Below, piece by piece: positions 40,853 to 50,977 of a stretch of DNA of 64,000 nt. Position numbers and translations under genes: made by a program. The number at the start of each line of letters is the position of its first letter. Positions within the stretch are counted from its first letter, which is position 1. The stretch lies in contig NZ_LMPV01000008.1 of assembly GCF_001423965.1 (NCBI RefSeq), forward strand, positions 1-64,000, written 5' to 3'. The notes beneath the pieces are model-generated. The model saw only the letters and a program-made list of their open reading frames with translations. It searched no databases and was not told the DNA's origin. This DNA comes from Exiguobacterium sp. Leaf196 (lineage in GTDB: Bacteria; Bacillota; Bacilli; Exiguobacteriales; Exiguobacteriaceae).

Positions 40853-42001
40853 ATGCGCCCCGAACAAATAGAATCCGATGTCCGAACCTTTCAGACATCC
40901 CTTCGTGCGACAAAACAAGTAGATGGTTATTGGGTTGCTTTAGAGAAAAGTTACTTCTATCCGGAGAGCGGTGGACAGCCGGCGGATCGTGGAACATTGA
41001 ACAACCAACCTGTCCTTGACGTTCAAATCGAAGACGGTGTCGTCTGGCATCAACTGGCGAATCCGCTCACAGGAGACGTCACCGGGATCATAGATGATGC
41101 AGTCCGAATTGATCATGCGGCGCAACATACGGCACAACATGTCATCTCTGCAATCCTACAAGATGAATCAAATATCAAGACACTCAGTTTTCGGACGGGA
41201 AGTGAGGTCTCGACGCTTGATATCGAGACACCTGAATGGACAACTATGCAACAAGAACAGCTGGATCGACGATTACGACATGTGATTGAACAAGGATTAC
41301 CGATCACGGCGACAGAGTATGACGAGGCGGAAGCGCTACGCTTACCATTACGAAAAACACCACAAGTTGAAGGACGAATTCGTGTCGTTCAAATCGGCAC
41401 ACTTGATTATAGTGCCTGTGGTGGGACGCATCTCGATTCGACGGCACAGCTCGAGTTGATTCTCTTTACTGGGGTCGAACGGATTCGTGGGAACATTCGT
41501 CTATCCTATGTCGCAAAGGAACGGGCATACCAACCCGTTCAGTCAGAACGACGAGTCTTACGGGAAGCGGCGCAAGCTTTGTCAGTCAAGCCGGTTCAAA
41601 TGCTAGAAGCCGTTCAAGCGTTACAAGAAGAACAGAAACGCTTAACGAAAAAGGTCGAACACGCCCAGGAACAACTTGCAACATTCACGCTCGCTCAAGC
41701 TTTAGAACAACAAGAAGGCATTCTGGTATTTGAACATCTGAATGAAGAAATCAAAACGTCCGAGCAACTCGCTAAAGCGATCCAAGAAGCGGGACGCGTC
41801 GGCGTCGTCTGGAATGCGACGACAAACAAACTACTGATGAGTAGTCCAGGGGAACCCCATCTTGGGAAGTTCGCTAAAGCGCATGTCCAAGCATTCAATG
41901 GACGAGGTGGAGGAAGTGCAGTTCAGGCACAAGCACAATTTACGAATCGGGATGATGCGATGGCATATGTCGATCGATTACGGGAGGAATATCAGTCATG
42001 A
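40853..42001 (+). CDS. Alanyl-tRNA editing protein AlaX (long form)
   Basis: A free-standing homologue of the AlaRS editing domain, which removes serine or glycine from mischarged tRNA-Ala. It has 382 residues: a tRNA_SAD-type editing core with zinc-binding HTAQH (His92, His96) and SACGGTHLD (Cys and His near 195), a linker, and a C-terminal DHHA1-like region (FNGRGGGSAVQAQAQF), as in AlaX-L. The ATG at 40853 with AAAGGTGG upstream is preferred over one ten codons earlier. The next gene starts 4 nt inside its end. Confidence 0.92.
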   Translation: MRPEQIESDVRTFQTSLRATKQVDGYWVALEKSYFYPESGGQPADRGTLNNQPVLDVQIEDGVVWHQLANPLTGDVTGIIDDAVRIDHAAQHTAQHVISAILQDESNIKTLSFRTGSEVSTLDIETPEWTTMQQEQLDRRLRHVIEQGLPITATEYDEAEALRLPLRKTPQVEGRIRVVQIGTLDYSACGGTHLDSTAQLELILFTGVERIRGNIRLSYVAKERAYQPVQSERRVLREAAQALSVKPVQMLEAVQALQEEQKRLTKKVEHAQEQLATFTLAQALEQQEGILVFEHLNEEIKTSEQLAKAIQEAGRVGVVWNATTNKLLMSSPGEPHLGKFAKAHVQAFNGRGGGSAVQAQAQFTNRDDAMAYVDRLREEYQS

Positions 42002-42426
42002 CAGTCATTCAAGTACGTACAGCAGAACAACAACAAGCCGTTCGGATGATCCGGGAGCGTGTCTTTGTCGAGGAACAAGGCGTACCACGTCATCTTGAAT
42101 ACGATACACATGATGAAACAGCGATTCATCTGCTTGTCCTCGATGAACAGAGTCGACCGGTTGCAACGGGTCGCACACGTCCATATGACGACCAACGGAT
42201 GAAGGTGGAACGTGTGGCGACGCTGTCGACAGCCCGAGGAAAAGGATACGGTGGTGAGTTGATGCAGGCGATGGAACGTATCGCGCGACGTGAAGGAAAA
42301 CAACTGCTGACACTCGGTGCACAAGTCCAAGCCATCCCGTTTTATCAAGGTCTTGGGTATACGATCGTCTCCGATGAATTCGACGATGCGGGCATTCCAC
42401 ACCGGACGATGGAGAAGAAAATGTAA
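41998..42426 (+). CDS. GNAT family N-acetyltransferase
   Basis: A 142-residue acetyltransferase resembling the ElaA/YjcF group: IRERVFVEEQGVPRHLEYD near residue 18, VATLSTARGKGYGGELM (acetyl-CoA-binding motif A, near 73-89) and AIPFYQGLGYTIVSDEF near the C-terminus. The substrate is unknown. It is joined to alaX by an ATGA overlap and ends at a terminator, so the two form an operon. Confidence 0.9.
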   Translation: MTVIQVRTAEQQQAVRMIRERVFVEEQGVPRHLEYDTHDETAIHLLVLDEQSRPVATGRTRPYDDQRMKVERVATLSTARGKGYGGELMQAMERIARREGKQLLTLGAQVQAIPFYQGLGYTIVSDEFDDAGIPHRTMEKKM

Positions 42427-42436
42427 GTTGTTTTGA

Positions 42437-42468
42437 AAGAAATCCTGCAAAAAGGGTTTCTTTTTTTT
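42437..42468 (+). terminator. Terminator after the GNAT gene
   Basis: AAGAAATCC pairs with GGGTTTCTT, loop TGCAAAAA, followed by eight T. Confidence 0.85.
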
Positions 42469-42496
42469 GTTTTCTATGTATATATATAATTCATAG

Positions 42497-42510
42497 TGAA
42501 TTTTTATACA
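42497..42510. promoter_or_regulatory. ARG box (ArgR/AhrC operator) of argGH
   Basis: TGAATTTTTATACA matches the Bacillus ARG box TGAATWWWWATTCA at all but one position. A second half-site, ATAATTCA, lies just upstream (about 42487-42494) and a weaker TGAATTAAAAACCA downstream (from 42517). Clustered boxes 35-65 nt before argG suit arginine repression. No promoter hexamers could be fixed with confidence. Confidence 0.65.
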
Positions 42511-42544
42511 GACAAATGAATTAAAAACCAGGAGGGAATTATAC

Positions 42545-43750
42545 ATGTCAAAGCAAAAATTAATCTTAGCGTACTCTGGAGGACTCGATACATCAGTAGC
42601 CATCAAATGGTTGAGCAAGGACTATGATGTCATTGCCTTATGCATGGATGTCGGAGAAGGAAAAGATTTATCCGTCATCAAGGAAAAAGCACTCCTCGTC
42701 GGTGCGATCGAATCAATCGTTCTCGATGTCAAAGAAGAATTCGCACAAGACTTTGTCTTGCCAGCACTTCAATATGGCGCCCATTACGAAAATGCCTATC
42801 CGTTGATCTCAGCGCTTTCGCGTCCGTTGATCGCAGAAAAACTCGTCGAAGTCGCGCATGAATATGGTGCAACGGCGGTCGCACATGGATGTACCGGAAA
42901 AGGGAATGACCAGGTCCGGTTCGAAGTTTCGGTCGCGGCACTTGATCCGTCACTCGAAGTCATCGCACCGGTTCGGGAATGGAAATGGTCACGGGAAGAA
43001 GAGATCGCCTACGCGAAAGAAAACAATGTGCCAATCCCGATCAACCTCGATAGCCCATACTCGATTGACATGAACCTTTGGGGACGGAGTAATGAATGTG
43101 GCGTCCTAGAAAATCCATGGACAGAACCACCACAAGACGCATATGCGTTGACGGTAGCACCAGAAGACGCTCCGGATCAGGCAGAAGAAGTCATTATCGG
43201 CTTTGAAGCAGGTGTTCCAGTTTCTATCAACGGGACGACGTATCCATTAGCGAAACTGATTACGGAACTGAATATCATCGCTGGAGCACATGGGGTCGGA
43301 CGGATCGACCACGTCGAGAACCGTCTCGTCGGTATCAAATCGCGGGAAGTCTATGAGTGCCCAGGCGCAACTGTTTTACTCAAAGCGCACGCTGCACTCG
43401 AGACGATTACATTGACGAAGGACGTCGCGCATTTCAAACCATTACTCAGCAAACAATATGCAGAAACGATCTACAACGGTCTCTTCCATGCGCCATTGAC
43501 GAAAGGATTGAAAGCTTTCTTGACGGCGACACAACAGGACGTCACAGGAGAAGTTCGCGTTAAACTGTTCAAAGGAAATGCAACTGTCACAGGTCGTCAG
43601 TCGGCTGTCTCGCTTTATGATGAGAAACTTGCGACGTACACGAAAGAAGATGCATTCGATCATGAAGCAGCAAAAGGCTTCATCAAATTACACGGTCTTG
43701 CCGTTTCAACGCATGCGAGTGTACATCGTCAGGCGGGTGTAACGAAATGA
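42545..43750 (+). CDS. argG: Argininosuccinate synthase ArgG
   Basis: ATP-dependent joining of citrulline and aspartate, the seventh step of arginine synthesis. It has 401 residues, with the PP-loop [12 protein letters not shown] near residues 8-19, the aspartate/citrulline segment [15 protein letters not shown] near 116-130 and [27 protein letters not shown] is the ribosome site. It is followed by argH with a 4-nt overlap. Confidence 0.97.
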   Translation: MSKQKLILAYSGGLDTSVAIKWLSKDYDVIALCMDVGEGKDLSVIKEKALLVGAIESIVLDVKEEFAQDFVLPALQYGAHYENAYPLISALSRPLIAEKLVEVAHEYGATAVAHGCTGKGNDQVRFEVSVAALDPSLEVIAPVREWKWSREEEIAYAKENNVPIPINLDSPYSIDMNLWGRSNECGVLENPWTEPPQDAYALTVAPEDAPDQAEEVIIGFEAGVPVSINGTTYPLAKLITELNIIAGAHGVGRIDHVENRLVGIKSREVYECPGATVLLKAHAALETITLTKDVAHFKPLLSKQYAETIYNGLFHAPLTKGLKAFLTATQQDVTGEVRVKLFKGNATVTGRQSAVSLYDEKLATYTKEDAFDHEAAKGFIKLHGLAVSTHASVHRQAGVTK

Positions 43751-45117
43751 CCAAACTCTGGGGTGGACGTTTTACGGAAAGTGCTTCCGCTCAAGCGGAA
43801 GCCTTCGGAGCATCAATCACGTTCGATCAAAAATTAGCAAGCGTTGATTTGAGAGGCAGTCTCGCACATGCACAGATGTTATTTGAACAAGGGATTCTCG
43901 CTCAAGATGAGTGGACACAAATCCAGCAAGGATTAAAGCAACTCGAAGCGACGTTAAAGGACCATTCCTACACATTAGCGGACGAAGACATTCATATGAA
44001 TCTTGAGCGTTTGTTGACGGAACAGATCGGTCCAGTTGCAGGGAAACTGCATACGGCACGGAGCCGAAACGATCAAGTCGCAACCGATTTACATCTATGG
44101 ATGGAGCAGCATGTCGAAGCGTTGACGACGGCATTACGCGAGCTCCAATCGGTCATTACGGAACAAGCTGAGCAACATATCGAGACGGTTATGCCGGGGT
44201 ATACGCATTTGCAACGGGCACAACCAATCTCGCTTGCGCATCACTTGCTCGCTTATTTCTGGATGTTCGAACGCGATGTCGAACGATTGACGGACAATCA
44301 AAAACGGATCCGGAAATCACCACTCGGGGCAGGCGCGCTCGCGGGGACCACGTTCCCGATCGACCGTTTCCGTTCTGCCGAGTTGCTCGGTTTTGAGTCG
44401 GTCTATCCGAACAGTCTCGATGCTGTCTCCGATCGCGACTTCGTCATTGAATATCTCGGAATCGCCTCGACCGTCATGATGCATCTCTCACGTTTTTGTG
44501 AAGAAATCATCATCTGGGCGTCGCAAGAATTCGGCTTCATCGAGTTGTCTGACGCCTTCTCGACAGGTTCGAGCATGATGCCACAAAAGAAAAACCCTGA
44601 TTTTGCTGAATTGATTCGTGGAAAAACAGGTCGCGTCTACGGCAACCTGATGGGCTTCTTGACGACGATGAAGGCATTACCACTCGCTTACAACAAAGAC
44701 ATGCAAGAGGATAAGGAAGGGGTCTTCGATACAGCAGATACCGTTCTCAAGTCCGTTCAAATCTTCACCGGAATGATTGAATCCGCGACGTTTAAGACCG
44801 AAGCGCTCAAGAAGGCGACAATGCAAGACTTCTCGAATGCAACGGAACTCGCCGACTACCTTGTAACGAAAGGCATACCGTTCCGGGAAGCGCATGAAAT
44901 CGTAGGGAAAGCCGTCCTTTATTGTGTGCAGAACGGTTGTTTCCTGAAGGACTTGAATCTCGAGACGTATCAAACGTTCCATCCTGATATCACAGAAGAC
45001 GTCTATCCGCTCCTCGATCCGGTTCAAGCAGTGGCACGCCGGACAAGCTACGGCGGTACAGGGTTTGCTGCCGTTTCGGAGCAACTCGAACTCGCGAAAC
45101 AGCATCTTGCGAATTGA
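43747..45117 (+). CDS. argH: Argininosuccinate lyase ArgH
   Basis: Splits argininosuccinate into arginine and fumarate. It has 456 residues of the fumarase/aspartase superfamily, with the signature [12 protein letters not shown] near residues 276-287, [13 protein letters not shown] near 107-119 and [12 protein letters not shown] weak stem, AAATCAGTC against GACTGGATTT with a bulge, follows at 45132-45154 without a T run, so the end of this transcript is unclear. Confidence 0.97.
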   Translation: MTKLWGGRFTESASAQAEAFGASITFDQKLASVDLRGSLAHAQMLFEQGILAQDEWTQIQQGLKQLEATLKDHSYTLADEDIHMNLERLLTEQIGPVAGKLHTARSRNDQVATDLHLWMEQHVEALTTALRELQSVITEQAEQHIETVMPGYTHLQRAQPISLAHHLLAYFWMFERDVERLTDNQKRIRKSPLGAGALAGTTFPIDRFRSAELLGFESVYPNSLDAVSDRDFVIEYLGIASTVMMHLSRFCEEIIIWASQEFGFIELSDAFSTGSSMMPQKKNPDFAELIRGKTGRVYGNLMGFLTTMKALPLAYNKDMQEDKEGVFDTADTVLKSVQIFTGMIESATFKTEALKKATMQDFSNATELADYLVTKGIPFREAHEIVGKAVLYCVQNGCFLKDLNLETYQTFHPDITEDVYPLLDPVQAVARRTSYGGTGFAAVSEQLELAKQHLAN

Positions 45118-45146
45118 CGAATTTTGAAAAAAATCAGTCAAATGAC

Positions 45147-45175
45147 TGGATTTAACAAAAGATGTCTGCTATAAC
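45147..45175 (+). promoter_or_regulatory. Possible promoter of the lysine operon
   Basis: TGGATT, a 17-nt spacer and TATAAC preceded by TGC (extended -10, TGnTATAAC at 45167-45175). It is placed to start RNA near 45182, just before the lysine riboswitch. Confidence 0.45.
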
Positions 45176-45192
45176 TGTAACTAACAACCGAC

Positions 45193-45361
45193 AGATAGAG
45201 GCGCGGATGACATGAGTAGCATCATTCTTGAAGGCAAGCATGCTGAATGATGTGAAAGGGGAAGTCCGCCGAAGTGAACGAGAAGATGCTTCTTCTTATT
45301 TGCTGGTACAACGGTTAAGATCCGTTGTACTGCCGAAACCGATGTTTCGGAGCGCTATCTT
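45193..45361 (+). promoter_or_regulatory. Lysine riboswitch (L box)
   Basis: The conserved parts of the lysine aptamer occur in order: AGAGGCGCGGA, GAGTAGC, GTGAAAGGGGAAGTCCGCCGA (shown here only as its core GAAAGGGGAAG and CGCCGAAG), CTGGTACAACGG, TACTGCCG and GGAGCGCTATC. P1 pairs AGATAG (45193-45198) with CTATCT. It lies upstream of lysC, the classic target, and is followed by a terminator, so lysine would stop transcription of the whole operon. Confidence 0.95.
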
Positions 45362-45407
45362 ACGTAAAAGAACGAATGACTTTGTCTTCGTTTGTCCGAT
45401 CGTGATA

Positions 45408-45450
45408 ACGACGGGCCGTAGGAACGCTCCTACCGGCCCGTCGTTTTTTT
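45408..45450 (+). terminator. Riboswitch-controlled terminator before lysC
   Basis: ACGACGGGCC and GGCCCGTCGT pair, then GTAGG and CCTAC above a single C bulge, followed by seven T. It is the strongest stem in the leader. Confidence 0.9.
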
Positions 45451-45477
45451 CTGTATCGGGACAAAGGAGATAGGATT

Positions 45478-46677
45478 GTGACAACTGTACTTAAATTTGG
45501 TGGAAGCTCGGTTGCGACTGTCGAACAGATTCAGTCTATTGCGAATTATTTGAAGAGTCGCGCAGCCGAAGGTGAAAAACTCGTCGTCGTCGTTTCGGCG
45601 ATGGGCAAGATGACAGATTCTTTGATCGCTCAGGCACAAGCCATCACGGATCGCCCTGAGCGGCGAGAACTCGATCGGTTGCTTGCCATCGGAGAAGAAC
45701 AGACGATTTCATTACTCAGCATCGCTCTCAACTCACTTGGCGTCAAAGCGTTATCGCAAACGGGCGCGCAAGCAGGGATCAGCACGATGGGCGTGCATAC
45801 GAAAAGTAAAATCAAACAGATCGATGGAGATCTATTACGACAAAAACTCGAAACGTACGATGTTGTCATCGTCGCCGGATTCCAAGGTGTCAACGAACTT
45901 GGTGACGTGACGACACTTGGACGAGGCGGATCGGATACGACGGCTGTTGCTCTTGCGGCAGTCCTTGATAAACGGTGTGAAATCTACACTGATGTCGACG
46001 GTGTGTATACGGCTGATCCACGAATCCATGCCACTGCTCAACCGATTCCGCACATCTCATATGATGAGATGATGGAGATGAGCGCTCTCGGGTCGAAGGT
46101 TATGGAAATGCGGAGTGTCGAATTAGGAAAAAAATACGGCGTACACATCTTCGTCGGGAAAACACTTGAATCAAAAAGGGGAACATGGATCATGGAAGCG
46201 ACGGAAACAATGGAACAAAAAGCGGTCACGAGTGTCAGTGTCACGAAGAACGTCTTGACGGTATCAATTAAACACGTACCGCAAACGAACGCAGCAGTAG
46301 CCGATATCTTCGAACTCTTATCGAACCGTCACGTCAATATCGACATGATCAGTCAAACGACGTTCGACAGTGACATCTTCTTATCGTTCTCTTGTCCACT
46401 CGACGAGGAAGAGTTCCTCGACGAAGCATTGAAAGATATCATGGATCGCTTCACGACAGTCAAGGTCGACCGCCACGATCAGCACGCGAAGTTGTCTGTC
46501 GTCGGAATCGGAATGCGAGATGCGACAGGTGTTGCCTCAAAGTTGTTCGCGATCTTCCGAGCGGAGAACATCCCGTTCTATCAAGTCACGACATCAGAAA
46601 TCAGTATCTCGTATACGATTGCACAAGCAGATATCGAACGGACGGTTGCAGCGATTGCAAACGCGTTCGAGTTATAA
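45478..46677 (+). CDS. lysC: Aspartokinase LysC
   Basis: Phosphorylates aspartate, the first step to lysine, methionine and threonine. It has 399 residues: a kinase domain with KFGGSSVA (6-13), VVVVSAMGKMTDSL and TLGRGGSDTTAVALA near 140-154, then two ACT domains (from about 250) for feedback binding. The GTG start has AAAGGAGATAGG upstream; family members begin at this point. With the lysine riboswitch before it, this is the lysine-responsive isozyme. It is first of eight genes. Confidence 0.95.
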   Translation: MTTVLKFGGSSVATVEQIQSIANYLKSRAAEGEKLVVVVSAMGKMTDSLIAQAQAITDRPERRELDRLLAIGEEQTISLLSIALNSLGVKALSQTGAQAGISTMGVHTKSKIKQIDGDLLRQKLETYDVVIVAGFQGVNELGDVTTLGRGGSDTTAVALAAVLDKRCEIYTDVDGVYTADPRIHATAQPIPHISYDEMMEMSALGSKVMEMRSVELGKKYGVHIFVGKTLESKRGTWIMEATETMEQKAVTSVSVTKNVLTVSIKHVPQTNAAVADIFELLSNRHVNIDMISQTTFDSDIFLSFSCPLDEEEFLDEALKDIMDRFTTVKVDRHDQHAKLSVVGIGMRDATGVASKLFAIFRAENIPFYQVTTSEISISYTIAQADIERTVAAIANAFEL

Positions 46678-46690
46678 GGAGGAAAACAGC

Positions 46691-47683
46691 ATGTATCATG
46701 TAGCCGTCATCGGAGCAACCGGCGCCGTCGGTCAAAAAATGTTACAAGTACTTGCAGAACTGGACTTCCCGGTCAGCCGCCTGTCCGCTTACGCTTCTGC
46801 TCGTTCAGCAGGGAACACGGTGCAGTTCAAGGGAGAAGATATTACGATCCAAGCGCTGACGCCAAACATCACGGAAGACGGGATCGATGTCGCGTTGTTC
46901 GCAGCAGGCGGAACGATCAGTGAGCAATATGCCCCATTACTAGCTGAAAACGGAACACTCGTCGTTGATAATTCAAGTGCCTTCCGGATGCAGGAGACGA
47001 TTCCACTCGTCGTGCCAGAAGTCAATCCGCAAGCGATTCAAGCGACAGACCGCTTGATCGCAAATCCGAACTGTTCGACGATTCAATCCGTCGTCGCTTT
47101 AGCACCGCTCCAGTCACTGGGATTCGAACGGATCAACTATACGACGTATCAGGCCGTATCCGGTTCCGGTCAAAAAGGAATCGAGGATCTGGCACGCGGG
47201 GCACGCGGAGAAGAGCCCGTCAATTATCCGCATCCGATTCACGATAACATCTTGCCGCATATCGATGTGTTCCTTGAGAACGGCTATACGAAAGAAGAGC
47301 AGAAGATGATTGATGAAACACGGAAAATCTTCAATCTTCCAGCATTACCAGTCAGTGCGACATGTGTACGGGTTCCAGTCACGAATTCTCACTCGGTTGC
47401 AATCAACGTCACGTTTACACAACCGACGACGGTCGAAGCGATCCGTGAAGCACTGGAAGGCGCACCGGGCGTCGTCCTCATCGATGATGTCGCAAATACG
47501 CGTTATCCGATGCCACTTGACGCAAGCGGGACGGACGACGTCTACGTCGGTCGGATTCGACAAGATGATAGTCTCGCGAACACGTTCCATCTCTGGTGTG
47601 TAGCCGACAACATTCGAAAAGGTGCCGCGTCAAACGCCGTACAAGTCGCACGCCAAGCAATCGAACAGTCGATTCATTCATAA
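46691..47683 (+). CDS. asd: Aspartate-semialdehyde dehydrogenase Asd
   Basis: Reduces aspartyl phosphate to aspartate semialdehyde with NADPH. It has 330 residues, with VIGATGAVGQKML (6-18), catalytic cysteine in ANPNCSTIQ near residue 130 and a histidine in RVPVTNSHS near 235. AAGGAGGAAAACAGC precedes the ATG at 46691; the longer frame from 46520 runs through lysC and is rejected. Confidence 0.96.
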   Translation: MYHVAVIGATGAVGQKMLQVLAELDFPVSRLSAYASARSAGNTVQFKGEDITIQALTPNITEDGIDVALFAAGGTISEQYAPLLAENGTLVVDNSSAFRMQETIPLVVPEVNPQAIQATDRLIANPNCSTIQSVVALAPLQSLGFERINYTTYQAVSGSGQKGIEDLARGARGEEPVNYPHPIHDNILPHIDVFLENGYTKEEQKMIDETRKIFNLPALPVSATCVRVPVTNSHSVAINVTFTQPTTVEAIREALEGAPGVVLIDDVANTRYPMPLDASGTDDVYVGRIRQDDSLANTFHLWCVADNIRKGAASNAVQVARQAIEQSIHS

Positions 47684-47700
47684 AAAAGGAGGAGTTCTTC

Positions 47701-48582
47701 ATGTTCAAAGGAGCAGGTACAGCGCTCGTCACACCATTTAATGAAGCAGGCGAGTTGGATCTACACGTATTCGAACGCTTGATCGAGCAACAACTCGCAG
47801 CAGGGATTCAGGCACTTGTCGTCGGAGGGACGACAGGAGAAGGTTCGACACTGACAAACACGGAATTTGAACAACTATTGACGACTGCCGTTCAAGTCAC
47901 AGCAGGACGAGTACCCGTCATTGCCGGAACGGGTTCGAACAACACGGCAGTAACAATCGAGAAGACGTTACTCGCAGAACGCCTTGGTGCGGATGCAGCG
48001 ATGCTCGTCACACCGTACTACAATAAAACATCACAAGCCGGTCTCGTCGCGCACTTCACGGCGGTCGCTGATGCAACCGAATTACCGATCATGCTGTACA
48101 ACGTTCCGTCGCGGACAGGCGTTGCGATCGCAGTCGAAACCGCAGTGACGTTAGCACGTCATCCACGCATCCAAGCGTTTAAGGAAGCGAGTGGAGACGT
48201 CAGCTTCATGGGCGAACTGATGGCGGCGATTCCGGAAGACTTCGCGGTCTTCTGTGGAAATGATGATCAAATCCTACCTTACATGGCATGGGGGGCACAG
48301 GGGGTTATCTCGGTTCTTTCAAATCCGTATCCAGCAGAGACACAAGCACTTGCTGAAGCGTTACTCGCGCAAGATCTCGCCACGGCCCGCCGGATTCAGG
48401 CAGACTTGTTACCAGTCATCGGTGCTTTGTTCAGTGACGTCAATCCGATTCCAGTTAAAGCATCGCTTGAAGAACTTGGCTTTGCTGTCGGTGCACCGCG
48501 CTTGCCACTCGTCCGTCAATCGGAAGTGGGTCATGCCCATTTACTTGAAACAATGCGTGCTTACAAAGGAGTGGTTCGATGA
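47701..48582 (+). CDS. dapA: 4-hydroxy-tetrahydrodipicolinate synthase DapA
   Basis: Condenses pyruvate with aspartate semialdehyde. It has 293 residues in a TIM barrel, with GTTGEGSTLT near 42-51, YNVPSRTG near 133 and the Schiff-base lysine in AFKEASGD near 160. AAAAAGGAGGAG is the ribosome site. The start at 47701 gives the family N-terminus MFKGAGTALVTPF. Confidence 0.96.
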   Translation: MFKGAGTALVTPFNEAGELDLHVFERLIEQQLAAGIQALVVGGTTGEGSTLTNTEFEQLLTTAVQVTAGRVPVIAGTGSNNTAVTIEKTLLAERLGADAAMLVTPYYNKTSQAGLVAHFTAVADATELPIMLYNVPSRTGVAIAVETAVTLARHPRIQAFKEASGDVSFMGELMAAIPEDFAVFCGNDDQILPYMAWGAQGVISVLSNPYPAETQALAEALLAQDLATARRIQADLLPVIGALFSDVNPIPVKASLEELGFAVGAPRLPLVRQSEVGHAHLLETMRAYKGVVR

Positions 48583-49325
48583 GACTCGCGTTACACGGTT
48601 ATGGGGCGACAGGACAATACGTCGTCGAACTAGCAGCGCAAAGTGTCGTTGCGATCGTTGACCGGACGAAGTCATCCGATACAATCGCTTCATATGCCGA
48701 GCTGACGGAGATGTCAGAAACGGTCGATGCGATCATCGACTTCTCGCATCCGAGTTTGCTACCGGATCTACTCGCATACGGGCTGGCGACAAAGACGCCA
48801 CTCGTTATCGCGACGACTGGTTTTTCTGAAGCGGAGCTTGCGTCCATCAAGAACGCTGCAAAAGAAATTCCGATCTTCCAGTCGTATAACATGTCGTATG
48901 GTATCGCAATGGTACAGCAACTACTGAAGACACTGGTGCCACTGGCAGGGGCGTATGACATCGAATTGCTTGAGAAACATCATAATCAAAAAGTCGATGC
49001 TCCAAGTGGGACGGCCGAGTTGTTACTGCAAACGATTCAGACGGCACGTGACGTCACACCTGTGTATGACCGGTCACAGACGCGGCAAAAGCGGGAGACG
49101 AACGAGATCGGGATGCATGCGATGCGCGGTGGAACGATCTTCGGAGAACACGAAGTCTTATTCGCAGGTGTCGACGAGTTGATTGAAATCAAACATACAG
49201 CGCTATCGAAAAAAGTATTTGCTTCTGGTGCGATCAAAGCAGCTGAAGCACTCATTCAAAAAACAGCGGGACTCTATACGTTAGAGACGCTCTACACACA
49301 GGAGGATTCACATGTTACTCACTGA
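48579..49325 (+). CDS. dapB: 4-hydroxy-tetrahydrodipicolinate reductase DapB
   Basis: NAD(P)H-dependent reductase giving tetrahydrodipicolinate. It has 248 residues, with a short Rossmann start [26 protein letters not shown], and the catalytic [18 protein letters not shown] near residues 128-145 with the two histidines. It overlaps dapA by 4 nt and dapH by 14 nt. Confidence 0.95.
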   Translation: MRLALHGYGATGQYVVELAAQSVVAIVDRTKSSDTIASYAELTEMSETVDAIIDFSHPSLLPDLLAYGLATKTPLVIATTGFSEAELASIKNAAKEIPIFQSYNMSYGIAMVQQLLKTLVPLAGAYDIELLEKHHNQKVDAPSGTAELLLQTIQTARDVTPVYDRSQTRQKRETNEIGMHAMRGGTIFGEHEVLFAGVDELIEIKHTALSKKVFASGAIKAAEALIQKTAGLYTLETLYTQEDSHVTH

Positions 49326-50019
49326 TGCTTACGAAATTGCTAAATTCATTAAAGATGCAAAAAAACAAACACCGGTAAAACTTTATGTCAACGGCGATTT
49401 GGCGGGCTTGACGATCGAAGGTGCTACAGCGTTCGGATCAGATGAATCAAAAATTTTCTTCGCAGATGCAGGACTTGCGGCTACTTTCTTAGAAAAGTAT
49501 TCAGATCGCATCACGGATGTTCATGTGGAGTATGACCGTCGCAACAGTGCGGTACCTATGCTTGATACACGTCATTTGAATGCGCGAATCGAACCAGGTT
49601 CATGGATTCGTGATCATGTCGTCATTGGTGACAACGCGGTCGTTATGATGGGTGCCATCATTAATATCGGCGCATCGATCGGAGATGGTACAATGATTGA
49701 TATGAACGCTGTCGTCGGTGCACGTGGGACGATCGGGAAAAACGTTCATGTTGGCGCAGGTGCCGTGGTCGCGGGTGTCCTCGAACCGCCTTCAAAAACA
49801 CCTGTCATCATTGAAGACGGTGTCTTGATTGGTGCGAATGCAGTCATTCTCGAAGGCGTCAAAGTCGGTAAAGATGCCGTCGTCGCTGCCGGTAGTGTCG
49901 TCACAGAAGACGTACCTGCTGGAAGCGTCGTTGCCGGAACACCTGCACGTGTCATCAAACAGAAAGATGCGAAAACAGAAGAGAAGACGCAATTGGTGGA
50001 TGATTTACGTTCACTCTGA
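49312..50019 (+). CDS. dapH: Tetrahydrodipicolinate N-acetyltransferase DapH
   Basis: Acetyl-CoA-dependent opening of tetrahydrodipicolinate, which commits this organism to the acetylated DAP branch. It has 235 residues (B. subtilis DapH 236): an N-terminal helical domain and left-handed beta-helix hexapeptide repeats from about residue 85 to 205 ([32 protein letters not shown]). ACAGGAGG lies in the end of dapB before the ATG. Confidence 0.95.
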   Translation: MLLTDAYEIAKFIKDAKKQTPVKLYVNGDLAGLTIEGATAFGSDESKIFFADAGLAATFLEKYSDRITDVHVEYDRRNSAVPMLDTRHLNARIEPGSWIRDHVVIGDNAVVMMGAIINIGASIGDGTMIDMNAVVGARGTIGKNVHVGAGAVVAGVLEPPSKTPVIIEDGVLIGANAVILEGVKVGKDAVVAAGSVVTEDVPAGSVVAGTPARVIKQKDAKTEEKTQLVDDLRSL

Positions 50020-50044
50020 TTGACGTCGAAGAGGAGGAAAACAC

Positions 50045-50977
50045 ATGGCAGTGGATACACAGTATGGAGAAGCAATTTGGTTAGATGGAGTCTTTCATGA
50101 TCCAAAAGATGCGAACACGAGCGTCATGTCACATGCGATTCACTATGGTAGTGGATTCTTTGAAGGAATTCGTGCCTACGCGACACCGGACGGACCGGCG
50201 ATTTTCCAATTGAAGGAACATATCGAACGTCTTTTCCGTAGTTGCGCCTATTACCACGTCACAATTCCGTATACGGTTGATGAACTCGTCCAGGCGACGA
50301 TTGATCTAGTTGCGAAAAACGGATTCGAATCTTGTTATATCCGTCCATTCGTGTTCCTCGGTACGCCATGGCAAGCATTGATGGCGAAAGATACGACGGT
50401 TCATGTCGGCATCTCTTGCTGGGAGCTTGGGGAATACTTCGATAAAGGTGCTGGCATCCGTGCTAAAGTCGCATCATACCGCCGCGTCTCATCAACGATG
50501 ATGCCGATGCAAGCGAAAGCGGCTGCCAACTATATGAACTCACAACTCTTAAAAGGTGAAGCCATCCGTGATGGATTTGATGAAGCAATCGCGCTCGACA
50601 TGAACGGAAACGTTAGTGAAGCGAGTGTTGCGAATCTTTTCCTTCTTAAAAACGGAACGATTCATACACCGTCACTTGATTGTTCAGTACTCGACGGTAT
50701 CACACGCCAAGTCATCATCCGTTTGGCACAAGATCAAGGCTATCCTGTCGTCGAACGTCACATCGGACGCGATGAGTTATATGTCGCAGATGAGATTTTC
50801 TTAACAGGAACAGCTGCTGAAATCACGAGTGTCGGTGAAATCGATCATATCTCCATCAACGGCGGAACACGGAACGTCGCAGATGAATTGCTCGATCTTT
50901 ACCGTCAAGCCGTCACAGGTCAATTGCCGCAATATGCGGATTGGTTGACGTATGTGACACCAGCTGTCGCAGAATGA
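50045..50977 (+). CDS. ilvE: Branched-chain-type aminotransferase (IlvE family)
   Basis: A PLP class IV aminotransferase of 310 residues. GFFEGIRAY near residues 36-44, the PLP lysine in MPMQAKAAANYMNSQ near residue 158, and the signature DEAIALDMNGNVSEASVANLF near 178-198. The family normally exchanges amino groups between Leu/Ile/Val and 2-oxoglutarate. In this operon it occupies the slot where S. aureus has an M20 deacetylase gene, so it may instead, or also, serve a lysine-pathway amination. AGGAGGAAAACAC is its ribosome site. Confidence 0.9.
   Translation: MAVDTQYGEAIWLDGVFHDPKDANTSVMSHAIHYGSGFFEGIRAYATPDGPAIFQLKEHIERLFRSCAYYHVTIPYTVDELVQATIDLVAKNGFESCYIRPFVFLGTPWQALMAKDTTVHVGISCWELGEYFDKGAGIRAKVASYRRVSSTMMPMQAKAAANYMNSQLLKGEAIRDGFDEAIALDMNGNVSEASVANLFLLKNGTIHTPSLDCSVLDGITRQVIIRLAQDQGYPVVERHIGRDELYVADEIFLTGTAAEITSVGEIDHISINGGTRNVADELLDLYRQAVTGQLPQYADWLTYVTPAVAE

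Noticed and set aside
41992-42618. 208-codon minus-strand frame across the GNAT gene and the argG leader
   Set aside because: It crosses a terminator and the ARG box region and is antisense to a clear GNAT gene; its composition is not protein-like.
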